DNA of 35,372 nt from Nitrosomonas sp. GTDB lineage: Bacteria; Pseudomonadota; Gammaproteobacteria; Burkholderiales; Nitrosomonadaceae. This document shows, in pieces, positions 9,366 through 18,471 of the stretch (position 1 is the stretch's first letter; each line of letters starts with the position of its first letter). The notes below the pieces were generated by a model, which had not been told where the DNA came from, did not search any database, and worked only from the letters and a program-made list of their open reading frames with translations. Position numbers and translations under genes: made by a program. The stretch spans positions 1 through 35,372 of the forward strand of contig NZ_JALHQJ010000033.1 of the NCBI RefSeq assembly GCF_022842015.1, written 5' to 3'.

Positions 9366-11247
9366 AAATCACCGGAAAATCCGTCGCCACATGAATGCCA
9401 ATTAACAGCACTGCCTCATCCTGCGTATAGGTATGAAAATTGCCATGAATACCGCCATCAACCCAACCGTTGCTCAGCCCAACTACGCTATCTCCCGTGT
9501 TGCCCTTTATCTTCAGGGTATTCGTCTCGTCCGACAGGTTCAATACTTCAGCTGCAGTCAAAGTTAATGTATTGTCCCCGAGACCATATAAACTGATGGT
9601 CTCAATACCGTGAATCTTGCCCTGCACGGTACTCAAATCCAGATTAAAACCACTGCCGGCCAATCCCAGAATGTCGGTTCCCGAACCGCCATCGACAAGC
9701 TGGAAACTTGCATCGCTTATACGAATGTAATCATTGCCAACACCGCCATCGAACGAATCTGCGCCGCCTCGGCCGATCATGCGGTCATTTCCCGCGCCAC
9801 CATCAAATCTTTCAGCCGCTGAGGTGCCGGTAAAATTATCGTCTCCCGCCGTACCAGGAAAATCGACTTCATTGGTAAAGTCACTTCTGCCGAAGATCAC
9901 GTAATTGTATTCAGCGGTGAAAGGACGATCCCTAACATTCAAGTCATCAAAACCATCGCCATTAATGTCACCTGCACCGCTGACCGTATAGCCGGAAGAA
10001 TTTCGACCAACTCCATCCAATCGAACACCGGCGTTACTATCGAGTTCGGATAAATTAATCACAGCATCAAAACCCGAAGCCTTGCCAAAGATCACATAAC
10101 TGGAACCCGATGAAAAGCCATTCACAGCCGCTGTGGGAGCGCTGACAATCACATCATCAAAACCATCACCATTCACATCTCCTGCATTACTGACTGAAAG
10201 ACCCAAACTATCGCCTGCCGCTTCACCATCCAGGCGGAAGCCATTATTGCCATCGAGACTGGTTAAATCCATCGTGGCGTCAAAGCCGGAAGCCTTGCCA
10301 AACACAACATAGCTGGACCCGGATCTATCGCTGCCCAGACTAGAAAATTGATCCCCAATTATCACATCATCAAAACCATCCCCGTTCACATCCCCCGCAT
10401 CACTTACTACCGATCTCGGCCCCACGCCATCCAAGATAAAACCATTGCTGCCGTTGAGACTGGTTAAATCCATCGTGGCATCAAATCCAGAGGCCTTACC
10501 AAACACTACGTAATTGTGACCAGCGCCTGGAGCACCCATAATCAAATCATCAAACCCGTCACCATTAATATCCCCCGCATTACTGATCGACCTTCCCGAT
10601 CCATCGTTATCTGCCGCTTTCATACTAAATCCATTGCTACCATCAAGATTAGTTAGATCCAGCGCTGCACCAAAACTTGTTGGCTTACCAAACACTACAT
10701 AAAGATTACTGGAATTAGCGTAGTAACCATATCCGTCGCCCCTAAAAATATATTGCCCAACAAATAGATCATCATAGCCATCACCATTGACATCCCCTGC
10801 ACTAATGGCCGAAGTAGTATTCTGTTGAAGCAATCCTGTACTAGCATTGATCACACGGAAACCATTAGCGCTATTATTCAGATCATCTACGGTCATTGCT
10901 GGATTAAAACCAGCTGCTTTGCCAAACACAACATATTTGAGTTCACCAGAGTCACCACGAATGCTGACAAACAAGTCATCAAAACCATCGCCATTGATAT
11001 CTCCCGCCTGACTTCCGAATGCCCCATAATAATCAATTAGGGCAAAGCCGTTGCTACCATCGAGACTGTTGAGATCCAACTCTCTATCAAACCCCGAAGT
11101 TGTACCAAATACCACGTAAGTCCCGGTAGTAAAATCGCCAAAACCATCGCCATTGATATCTCCCGCTGCCGTGACCATTCGTCCCTCAGGCAGGCGAAAC
11201 CCATTGCTGCCATCGAGACTGGATAAATTAATATGGTTAATTGTCAT
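9364..11247 (-). CDS. FG-GAP/RTX protein, single unit (7 blades + calcium cap)
   Basis: 627 residues. The start is ATG at 11247 (MTINHINLSSLDGSNGF) with AAGGAG 9 bases upstream; a TTG at 11253 is in frame but sits too close to that ribosome site. Seven FG-GAP blades follow one another, each with a DINGDG or DVNGDG calcium loop and a YVVFGKASGF end. After them comes one RTX cap (AGNDRMIGRGGADSFDGG, GNDYIRISD) and the same tail as the giant protein, ending HTYTQDEAVL...VATDFPVI. It is therefore equal to one unit of the 1896-residue protein and is closest in its tail to unit 3. No signal peptide is seen; secretion by a type I system is inferred from the cap. The blade sequences are more diverged than those of the giant, so it is probably the older or independently drifting copy. 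Confidence 0.9.
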   Translation of the reverse strand: MTINHINLSSLDGSNGFRLPEGRMVTAAGDINGDGFGDFTTGTYVVFGTTSGFDRELDLNSLDGSNGFALIDYYGAFGSQAGDINGDGFDDLFVSIRGDSGELKYVVFGKAAGFNPAMTVDDLNNSANGFRVINASTGLLQQNTTSAISAGDVNGDGYDDLFVGQYIFRGDGYGYYANSSNLYVVFGKPTSFGAALDLTNLDGSNGFSMKAADNDGSGRSISNAGDINGDGFDDLIMGAPGAGHNYVVFGKASGFDATMDLTSLNGSNGFILDGVGPRSVVSDAGDVNGDGFDDVIIGDQFSSLGSDRSGSSYVVFGKASGFDATMDLTSLDGNNGFRLDGEAAGDSLGLSVSNAGDVNGDGFDDVIVSAPTAAVNGFSSGSSYVIFGKASGFDAVINLSELDSNAGVRLDGVGRNSSGYTVSGAGDINGDGFDDLNVRDRPFTAEYNYVIFGRSDFTNEVDFPGTAGDDNFTGTSAAERFDGGAGNDRMIGRGGADSFDGGVGNDYIRISDASFQLVDGGSGTDILGLAGSGFNLDLSTVQGKIHGIETISLYGLGDNTLTLTAAEVLNLSDETNTLKIKGNTGDSVVGLSNGWVDGGIHGNFHTYTQDEAVLLIGIHVATDFPVI

Positions 11248-11459
11248 GATCAATGCTCCTTAGAAAAAATCTAAAAATTATAATTGGTTGAAACCGATTT
11301 TTTTCTTCAAGGGCTCACTAAATTTTTTACTAGGTATTGCATCGACATTTTATTGATTCCAAATAACAAGGTGTTGCAGCTAGCCCATAAACTAAAAAAT
11401 TCTTCTTTATCATTTTCACTATAAATTTAGCGAACCAATGGCAGTGCTGATTAACTATC

Positions 11460-11620
11460 AGAGTATTCCACTCCATAGCCATAATCCCTTTAATTTAAAT
11501 TAACTTTTAAAGAAATATTTCACTGGACATAGCACTGTGGCACAAAAATATTTACCTGTAAATACGGGGCAATTGCTTTTCTTTCAATAGTTCTTTCAGC
11601 AACTTAAGTAGCACTTAAAG
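11460..11620 (-). promoter_or_regulatory. Conserved upstream block of the 627-codon FG-GAP gene, with TGTG-G-CACA palindrome
   Basis: Counterpart of 9075-9240. It has a shared ATTCCAC at the gene-proximal end, TTAATTTAAATTA, TTTTAAAGAAATAT, AGCACTGTGGCACAAAAATA, TGTAAAT and TTAAGTAGCACTTAAAGTGTTG. The palindrome TGTGGCACA is at 11536-11544, about 290 bases before the start codon, so a long leader or a second promoter is likely. The remaining 11256-11703 is AT-rich and shows nothing else I can support. Confidence 0.5.
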
Positions 11621-11703
11621 TGTTGTCTGCAAGCCTATGAAAGAACGTATTGAAGATAGGCAAAAGCTCAGTTTAGGTTGAAAAAATGATGGGTAGTGTA
11701 AAT

Positions 11704-11955
11704 TTAATTGTGTCTGGAGTAGGCATGTTGGATCTGATTTTGACAAGGAATCGCGTCATTGATTATCCTGGCAACAATGCTTGCTTTCATCACACTATCA
11801 GCTGTAAGAAAATCGCCAACAATAAAATCATTCAAACCATCCCCATTCAAGTCCCCTGCACTGCTGAGCGAAAGATTCCTTAATTCAGATGTTGTCGGGC
11901 CATCTAAACGAAAACCATTGCTGCCATACAGGCTAGATAAATTTATATAACTCAT
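11704..11955 (-). pseudogene. Remnant of a third FG-GAP gene (first blade only)
   Basis: An 84-codon frame starting MSYINLSSLYGSNGFRLDG, followed by SLSSAGDLNGDGLNDFIVGD, which is one FG-GAP blade up to its calcium loop. The sequence then leaves the family (ending QIQHAYSRHN) with no closing YVVFGK strand, no further blades and no RTX cap. The N-terminus equals the true start of the two long paralogues, so this is probably the 5' end of a lost paralogue. The frame is open upstream to 12060, where it would overlap the RND pump gene, but that part is not FG-GAP-like. No conserved upstream block is present; it lies 91 bases behind the pump gene on the same strand. Confidence 0.65.
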
Positions 11956-12046
11956 ATGCTTACCAATAATACCGAGAAGAAATGGCAATGCGCCAATTTC
12001 GTGTGTGACTATCCTTATTACTGGAGGAGCTTTGACACTTAACCCG

Positions 12047-15000
12047 TCAATCCCGAGCATCCTTTTCAGGCTTGTCCGATAGTTGCGGCTTGTGCGTTAT
12101 GCTTGGTTGAGTCTCAGTTTGCTTAGGTTCGTGTTTGCGTACAAACCAGGAAAAGAATAGCGGAACAAAAATCGTAGCGACAGTGGTCGCCATGATCATG
12201 CCGCCAAAAACACCGGTTCCCATCGATTGCCGCGCTGCCGAGCCGGCGCCGGTGGCGATTACCAACGGAACCACGCCCAGTATAAACGCCATCGAAGTCA
12301 TTACGATCGGGCGAAAGCGCAGTTGCGCGGATTGAATCGCTGCCTGTGTAGCATCCACACCCTGCTTCATTCTCTGACTGGCGAACTCAACCAATAGAAT
12401 CGCATTCTTCGCCGTCAACCCGATCAACGTCACCATGCCGATTTGAAAATAAATGTCATTCGGCATACCGCGCAGCAAAATCGCCACCAATGCACCCAAC
12501 ATCGCAAAGGGAATCGCCATAATGACGGCCACAGGCAATGCCCAGGTTTCAAACTGCGCGGCCAGAATCAAGAAAACCATCACGACCGCAAGACTGAAAG
12601 CAAAGATTGCTGCCGATCCTAGTCTTTTTTCCTGAAATGCGGCGCCGGTCCAGGCAATTTGATATCCTTCCGGCAAGGTTTCAGCCGCAATGTGTTCGAC
12701 CAGCGCAATGGCTTCGCCGGAACTGACGCCGCTGGCGCCGCTCCCCATGATTTTCGCCGCCAGCAGACCATTGAATCGCTCCAGTTGTTCCGCACCGACG
12801 ATGTCTTTTACTGTGTTCAAGGCTGACAAGGGCACCATCGAACCGGATTCCGCGCGCACGTAAACTTTCCCCAAGTCCTCCGCTTTCATACGAAACGCGG
12901 CCTCGGCCTGCAATTGCACGCGATACGTCCGTCCAAAGCGATTAAAATCATTCACATAGAATGTCCCCATGGTGCTTTGCAGCGTGTCATAAATATCCCC
13001 GATAGCGACACCTTGCGCGATGGCTTTAGCTTCATCCACTTCGACAAAATATTGCGGTACCGACGAACGCAAAAATGAATTCACTGTGGCCAGCCTTGGC
13101 TCTTCCCTCAACGCCTGCATGAATTCATTCACAACCACGGATAACTGCGCAGTATCTGAGCCCCCACGGCTCTGCACAAATAATTCAAATCCGCCGGTAC
13201 TGCCCAATCCCCGTATTGCCGGTGGATTAAAAGCAATCGCCAGACCATCCGGCTGCTCGGCACCTATTTGAAATATCTTCTTGACCGTTTCTTCCGCGCT
13301 GACCGTGCGTTCCGACCAATCTTTCAAACGCAGAAATATTGTCGACACATTCGTTTTGTTCCCGCCACCAATAAAATCCAGCCCATTTACTGCAAACTGA
13401 AAAATCACCGCAGGCTCCTTGCTCATCAGCTCAGCAACAACGGCATCAGCAGTCTGCACGGTTCTTGCCAGCGTAGCACTATCCGGCAAAATTACAGCTG
13501 CAATCACGAAACCTTGATCTTCCGCAGGAACCAAGCTCTCCGGAATATGCTTCACCAGAAACATCAATCCCACAATCACCAACGCAAAGATCAGTACGCA
13601 TCTGATCGAGTGGCGCAGACTCAAGCCCACCATGCCGACATAAAATCTGCGCACTTGCTCAAAATGTTTGTTGAACCAGGTAAAAAAAACCGATTGACGA
13701 TGTGCCGGTCGAAGTAAAACCGCGCACAAAGTGGGCGTTAACGTCAAGGCCACAATTCCGGAAATAACACCCGCCACCGCCACCGTTACAGCAAACTGTC
13801 GATACAACTCCCCGGCTATGCCCCCCAGGAATGCAACCGGAATAAAAACCGCCACCAGAACCATAGTCATCGCTACCACGGCACTGGATACCTGTTGCAT
13901 CGCTTTGATCGCCGCATCAATTGGCGTTAGCTTCTCCTGCGTCATTAACCGCTCGATATTTTCCAGCACCACAATCGCATCATCGACCACAATGCCGACC
14001 GACAGCACCATCGCAAAGAGTGTCAAGGTATTAATCGAATAACCTAACAACCAGAGTCCGGCAAATGTGCCAATTAAGGAAATCGGAATGGCGATGATGG
14101 GTACCAGCGTGGCACGCCAGCTTTGCAGAAACAGATAAACCACCAGAACGACCAGCAGCATGGCCTCTGCCAGAGTTTTCACCACCTCCCAGATGGAGGC
14201 CTTAACAAACACGCTGATATCGTACGAAACAACGTACTGTACCCCTTCAGGGAAATAATGTTTCAGTTCATCCATCTTGGTTTTAACCGCCGCGGCCGTA
14301 TCCAGTGCGTTAGCACCAGAACGTAAAAAAACACCAATGCCCAAACCGGGCTGTCCATTCAGTAAAGTCCGGGTCGCATAGTCTTGCGCACCCAGTTCAA
14401 TCCGCGCAACATCTTTTAGATAAAGCACGCCGCGCGCCCCATCCGAACGCAAGATAATATTTTCAAATTGTTCGGGTTCTAATAACCGGCCTTTTGCAGT
14501 TACGGTATAAACCAATTGCTGGTCGGCCAACGCGGGTTCCTGTCCTATTTTCCCAACGGCCGGTTGCGTATTTTGCGCGCGGATGGCGCTGGCGACATCA
14601 TTGGTTGTAATGCCCAACTGCGCCATCCGATCTGTTCTCAACCAGATTCGCATGGAATAGTCCTGGGCACCAAAAATTCTGGCTTCGCCAACGCCCGGCG
14701 CACGCCTCACGTCATCCAGAATATTGTTGGTGATAAAGTTGCTTAGGAATAGCGCTGTGTGCTGAGGATCCTGGGATGTCACCGCAAAAACCAACAACAA
14801 ATCATTGGTGCGTTTCTGGATAGTAATACCGGTGCGCCTGACTTCATCGGGCAGACGTGCCAATGCAGTATTCACTTCATTGCTGACATTGAAGGTAGCA
14901 CGATCGATATCGGTACCAATCTCAAACGTGACGGTAATCGTCAGGCGCCCGCTCGAATCAGCGCTGGAATTAAAGTACAGCAATCCTTCAATGGCGCTGA

Positions 15001-15205
15001 GCTTCTCTTCAATCGGTGCAGCTACTGTTTTAATAACGGTTTCTGCACTGGCGCCAGGGAAGTTCGCGGTCACAATCACCGTCGGTGGCGTAATCCTCGG
15101 ATACTGCTCGATCGGCAATTGCATGGCAGCCGCCAATCCTGCAAGCACAATAATTATCGACAAAACCGATGCAAAAATCGGCCGCTCAATGAAAAATCTA
15201 GCCAT
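12047..15205 (-). CDS. RND-family multidrug efflux pump, inner-membrane subunit (AcrB/MexB type)
   Basis: 1052 residues, the usual length for HAE1-type RND transporters that export hydrophobic and amphiphilic compounds using the proton gradient. The N-terminus MARFFIERPIFASVLSIII is typical, followed by LPIEQYPRITPP. The proton-relay residues are visible: two adjacent Asp in GIVVDDAIVVLENIERL (about 405-406, transmembrane segment 4) and Lys in GLTAKNAILLVEFA (about 935, segment 10). Two large periplasmic loops follow segments 1 and 7. It lies 18 bases after the adaptor gene, forming an operon; no TolC-like outer-membrane gene follows, so that partner must be encoded elsewhere. The C-terminal tail is hydrophilic and unremarkable. 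The substrate cannot be told from sequence. Confidence 0.95.
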   Translation of the reverse strand: MARFFIERPIFASVLSIIIVLAGLAAAMQLPIEQYPRITPPTVIVTANFPGASAETVIKTVAAPIEEKLSAIEGLLYFNSSADSSGRLTITVTFEIGTDIDRATFNVSNEVNTALARLPDEVRRTGITIQKRTNDLLLVFAVTSQDPQHTALFLSNFITNNILDDVRRAPGVGEARIFGAQDYSMRIWLRTDRMAQLGITTNDVASAIRAQNTQPAVGKIGQEPALADQQLVYTVTAKGRLLEPEQFENIILRSDGARGVLYLKDVARIELGAQDYATRTLLNGQPGLGIGVFLRSGANALDTAAAVKTKMDELKHYFPEGVQYVVSYDISVFVKASIWEVVKTLAEAMLLVVLVVYLFLQSWRATLVPIIAIPISLIGTFAGLWLLGYSINTLTLFAMVLSVGIVVDDAIVVLENIERLMTQEKLTPIDAAIKAMQQVSSAVVAMTMVLVAVFIPVAFLGGIAGELYRQFAVTVAVAGVISGIVALTLTPTLCAVLLRPAHRQSVFFTWFNKHFEQVRRFYVGMVGLSLRHSIRCVLIFALVIVGLMFLVKHIPESLVPAEDQGFVIAAVILPDSATLARTVQTADAVVAELMSKEPAVIFQFAVNGLDFIGGGNKTNVSTIFLRLKDWSERTVSAEETVKKIFQIGAEQPDGLAIAFNPPAIRGLGSTGGFELFVQSRGGSDTAQLSVVVNEFMQALREEPRLATVNSFLRSSVPQYFVEVDEAKAIAQGVAIGDIYDTLQSTMGTFYVNDFNRFGRTYRVQLQAEAAFRMKAEDLGKVYVRAESGSMVPLSALNTVKDIVGAEQLERFNGLLAAKIMGSGASGVSSGEAIALVEHIAAETLPEGYQIAWTGAAFQEKRLGSAAIFAFSLAVVMVFLILAAQFETWALPVAVIMAIPFAMLGALVAILLRGMPNDIYFQIGMVTLIGLTAKNAILLVEFASQRMKQGVDATQAAIQSAQLRFRPIVMTSMAFILGVVPLVIATGAGSAARQSMGTGVFGGMIMATTVATIFVPLFFSWFVRKHEPKQTETQPSITHKPQLSDKPEKDARD

Positions 15206-15223
15206 AAGTTGGATTACTGATTA

Positions 15224-16447
15224 TTAAGATGGTACATTGTCAGACGACGAAGATACCGCATCCCGTAATTGGGGCTCGACAATTTTACCGGGTGACAGTT
15301 TAATGAGATTATCCACGACCACCCGGTCCCCCCTGTTTAATCCATCCAGAATAATCCAATCCTTGCCGATCCAATCACCTGCGGTAACAGGGCGCTGTGT
15401 AACCGTATTCTGCTCATCGATCACGTAAACGAAGCGACCAAAATCCGAGCTCAAAACCGCAACCTGCGGAACCCTGAACACAATCTCGGATTCCCCGGCG
15501 ATAACCCGGACCCGTACAAATTGACCAGGCAATATACGCTGATCAATATTGTCAAAAGTAGCACGTAATTGCTGTGTTCCTAACAAGGGGTCAATTTTAC
15601 TGGCGGCAAAATTGATCTTGCCTTCTTGTTGATATTCAGATCCATCCGGAAGAATCATCCGCACACTACGCACATTTTTTTCGTTCAAATGTCCGCCAAA
15701 TCTGGCCACTTCGTTATCAGAAAAGCTAAACCGCACCCATATCGGAGACAATTGCGCCAACGTTGTCAGTAGGCTGCTATTGGCAGACACCAACGCCCCT
15801 TCGGAAAATTGCGAACGCCCGGTCACACCACCAACAGGGGCTTTAACCGTAGTATAGGAAAGATTAAGTTGTGCTTGTTGCACACGAACTTTTGCAGCCT
15901 GCAGGGCGGCTTCTTCTATCGCCAAGTCCGTTGTGGTCAATTCATGAGCGCGCTGACTGACAAAATTTTCAGCCAGCAATTGCCGTTGACGATTCTCGTC
16001 GCTTCGGGCACGCAACACCCGAACTTCCTGTTCGAGCAACACTGCTCTGGTCTCGTTCAAGGCATTTTGAAAAGGCTCAGGATCAATTAAGAATAACGGC
16101 TGTCCGGCCTCAACCGCCGCCCCCTCATTATACAAGCGCTGAAGTATAATTCCGCCGACACGCGGGCGAACTTCAATCTCTTTCGCACCTTCAGTTTGCG
16201 CAATCGTTTCAAGACTCATGGGCATATTGACTGGTTCAGCAACCATAAATGTCACCGCAATGGCTGGATTCATTTCGACTATTGGTTGAGCTGGCTCATT
16301 GCTCCCACAGCCCAGCAACATAAAGCACGCTAGCCCATTGTAAAGAAAATGAATCCTCCCTTTTTTAACAAATTGTTGTGAAACTATCTGCATAGCAGGC
16401 AAGAAACAAAAATGATTCAGAAATATCAAAAAAATAGGAATCGTCAC
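15224..16447 (-). CDS. RND efflux periplasmic adaptor lipoprotein (AcrA/MexA type)
   Basis: Up to 407 residues. It bridges the RND pump encoded next to it and an outer-membrane channel. A lipoprotein signal is visible (FLYNGLACFMLLGCGSNEP, lipobox LLGC), then PRVGGIILQRLYNEGAAVEAGQPLFLIDP (biotinyl-lipoyl half), a helical hairpin (about 115-190), a second lipoyl half (LSYTTVKAPVGGVTGRS) and beta-barrel and membrane-proximal domains. The start is uncertain: GTG at 16447 gives a long leader with extra hydrophobic residues, while ATG at 16393 gives a more usual lipoprotein signal; neither has a good ribosome site. The gene is divergent from the copper operon across 314 bases, so the two may share regulatory DNA. 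Confidence 0.92.
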   Translation of the reverse strand: MTIPIFLIFLNHFCFLPAMQIVSQQFVKKGRIHFLYNGLACFMLLGCGSNEPAQPIVEMNPAIAVTFMVAEPVNMPMSLETIAQTEGAKEIEVRPRVGGIILQRLYNEGAAVEAGQPLFLIDPEPFQNALNETRAVLLEQEVRVLRARSDENRQRQLLAENFVSQRAHELTTTDLAIEEAALQAAKVRVQQAQLNLSYTTVKAPVGGVTGRSQFSEGALVSANSSLLTTLAQLSPIWVRFSFSDNEVARFGGHLNEKNVRSVRMILPDGSEYQQEGKINFAASKIDPLLGTQQLRATFDNIDQRILPGQFVRVRVIAGESEIVFRVPQVAVLSSDFGRFVYVIDEQNTVTQRPVTAGDWIGKDWIILDGLNRGDRVVVDNLIKLSPGKIVEPQLRDAVSSSSDNVPS

Positions 16448-16761
16448 TCGAACAATTTGCTCAATAAGTTATAAATTTAGCATCCATCAATTATGGAAAA
16501 ACCACAAAAGCATAATAGGGTTCTGTATAATGACTGTGATGATAGCTTGACGGACAATGTAGAAGTATTGCATAGATGAAGATAAGATATTCCTCATTAT
16601 ATTATTTTACCTGCCTACAGATACACAGTGGAGTGTTTGCACCGACGGATCTGTTTTATCAGATTGATCCTGACTATTGAAACTGGTGCCAATTACTCAA
16701 TGCTGCATGATTCGATCAGCCATATTTATTTTTAATACTAGAAAATTAAAGGTGCATTAAT
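16448..16761. promoter_or_regulatory. Divergent intergenic region between the RND pump and copper operons
   Basis: 314 bases with no gene. It must hold promoters for both operons. A possible plus-strand promoter is TTGACG at 16547-16552 with CATAGA 18 bases later; a TATAAT-like box lies at 16526-16531 without a good -35. Neither is strong. I do not see a clear CueR, CopR or Fnr site by eye. Confidence 0.3.
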
Positions 16762-18471
16762 ATGCCTATCCATATTTTTATTGCCATATTGACTTTCTGC
16801 ATGATATCGGTAGCAGTCAATGCTCAGGCATCCTTAAAGTTACCTGAAACGGTAAAAGTTGATCCAGCTGCGCTGACCAGTGAGCCCATGTGCGATCCAA
16901 TCATTTCTGCCGCATGGCGCGAAGCCCAGGAAATTGAAGGCGTCAAAATTGAAGCATCCCCAGGTTGCAGTCCGGATAACCCCGCGTGGATCGTAGCGGC
17001 GGTCAAGGGAACCAATAATATCTCGATGGATACCTTGATGAAAACGGGGCTTTCACCCGATGCCATCATTAAAACCGATGATCTGGACGGCGATGGCGAC
17101 CCTGACCGGATTATCATTAAACTGGAAATCATGGAGCTAAACGGCAAAACGCCAGATTTCCCAGGAGTGCTTCCAACCTTTGATATTGCCCCCGGCATTC
17201 AACCCGGCGCATGGGTTTTTTCCCCCAAGGCCAGCGGCATGTCGACTGAGAATTTTGAGAGCATCCGCGCCAATCCGCTGTTGAGACTCCCTTCACCGGT
17301 CATTCGCGTTGAAGTCGGTGATATCGTGCAAATCGTAGTAGAAAACACGCACTATTTTCCGCATAGCCTTCACCTGCACGGCGTTGATCACCCATTCTCG
17401 CATGGTGATCATGGTGGTCAAGACGGTGTGCCGCAGACCAGCGAAGTAGAACTGATGCCTGGCGAACGTCGCGTCTATGAATTCCAGGCACGCCAACCGG
17501 GTACCATGTTTTACCACTGTCACGTGCAAACGCATACGCATTTGGCGATGGGACTGGCCGGGATGATTATCGTGGAAGAAAACAAACCGAATAACTGGCT
17601 GCAAACCTTAAATATCGGTGCGGGTCATGTACGGCATCCCTCCGTTGCCGTGCGTGAGCAATTCGATCAGGAATATGACCTGCACTATCATGCAATGGAT
17701 AAGCAGTTAGGGGAGATCATTCAGAAACATAACGACCCCAGACTCATTGCGCGTGATATGAACCGGCGTTATGACATTACCGATTCAACCGAAGATTATT
17801 TTACTCTGAATGGCTTGTCATTTCCTTATACGCTCAGGGAATCGCTCATCATTGTCGAGCCGGATCAAAAAATCAAACTGCGCCTGCTAAACAGTGGCGG
17901 CGAGCAAATTGCCATCCATACACACGGCCACCATGCCACGATCACGCATTATGACGGTGTAGAGCACAATCCAATGGCTCAGATCATGCGTGACGTGTTT
18001 GATATAGCTCCAGCACAACGTATTGACCTAAAGCTGGAGACTGTCAATGATGGCAAGCACAGCTACGGCGAAGGTGACTGGCTGATTCATGATCACCGGG
18101 AAAAAGGAATTACCACGGATGGCATGGCCGAGGGCGGTAGCATGAGCTCAATTGTCTATACATCCTATTTGGGTAAAGACGGCATGCCGAAGGTGAGTCA
18201 TTTTGGCATTGATCTGAATAAATATTTCACTAAGGAATACTTCGAAGGCAGACTTCCCATCTGGCAGGATCTCGATGAATGGGCAAGCCTGGGATCACCT
18301 GCCGGACAAACAGGACTTGACGCGGCAACAAAAACCTCGTTGCTCGATGTACTCTACGGTTTATTGGCAGGGCTTCTGATCTATTTAATTTTCGCCAAAT
18401 GGAGGCAAATTAAGCAAAGCACCACAGCAACGTTTGCACGTCTAAAAAGCTCCAAAGGGAGTAACCAATAA
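16762..18471 (+). CDS. Two-domain multicopper oxidase, exported and C-terminally membrane anchored
   Basis: 569 residues with a signal peptide (cut near VNAQA). Cupredoxin domain 1 (about 170-275) carries HSLHLHG (H201, H204, H206) and HCHVQTHTHLAM, in which C253, H258 and M263 fit type 1 copper ligands and H252/H254 the trinuclear site. Domain 2 (about 345-470) has HTHG (H386, H388) and HDH (H443, H445), with Asp444 where a type 1 Cys would be. Type 1 copper is thus only in domain 1, matching the type C two-domain oxidases known from Nitrosomonas europaea. Residues 1-170 are an extra N-terminal region with a DLDGDGDPD calcium-loop-like motif. A transmembrane helix at about 527-545 anchors the C-terminus. 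The substrate is unknown (Cu(I), phenols or electron transfer are possible). Its stop overlaps the next start (TAATG). Confidence 0.88.
   Translation: MPIHIFIAILTFCMISVAVNAQASLKLPETVKVDPAALTSEPMCDPIISAAWREAQEIEGVKIEASPGCSPDNPAWIVAAVKGTNNISMDTLMKTGLSPDAIIKTDDLDGDGDPDRIIIKLEIMELNGKTPDFPGVLPTFDIAPGIQPGAWVFSPKASGMSTENFESIRANPLLRLPSPVIRVEVGDIVQIVVENTHYFPHSLHLHGVDHPFSHGDHGGQDGVPQTSEVELMPGERRVYEFQARQPGTMFYHCHVQTHTHLAMGLAGMIIVEENKPNNWLQTLNIGAGHVRHPSVAVREQFDQEYDLHYHAMDKQLGEIIQKHNDPRLIARDMNRRYDITDSTEDYFTLNGLSFPYTLRESLIIVEPDQKIKLRLLNSGGEQIAIHTHGHHATITHYDGVEHNPMAQIMRDVFDIAPAQRIDLKLETVNDGKHSYGEGDWLIHDHREKGITTDGMAEGGSMSSIVYTSYLGKDGMPKVSHFGIDLNKYFTKEYFEGRLPIWQDLDEWASLGSPAGQTGLDAATKTSLLDVLYGLLAGLLIYLIFAKWRQIKQSTTATFARLKSSKGSNQ

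Noticed and set aside
3273..11247. Regular spaced near-repeats of about 200 bases that at first look like a repeat array or CRISPR
   Set aside because: They are in-frame coding repeats with one calcium loop each; repeat length and lack of unique spacers of 30-40 bases exclude CRISPR.
16448..16761. Search for a copper-responsive operator between the pump and the oxidase
   Set aside because: No convincing CueR or CopR-type dyad could be seen by eye, so none is annotated.
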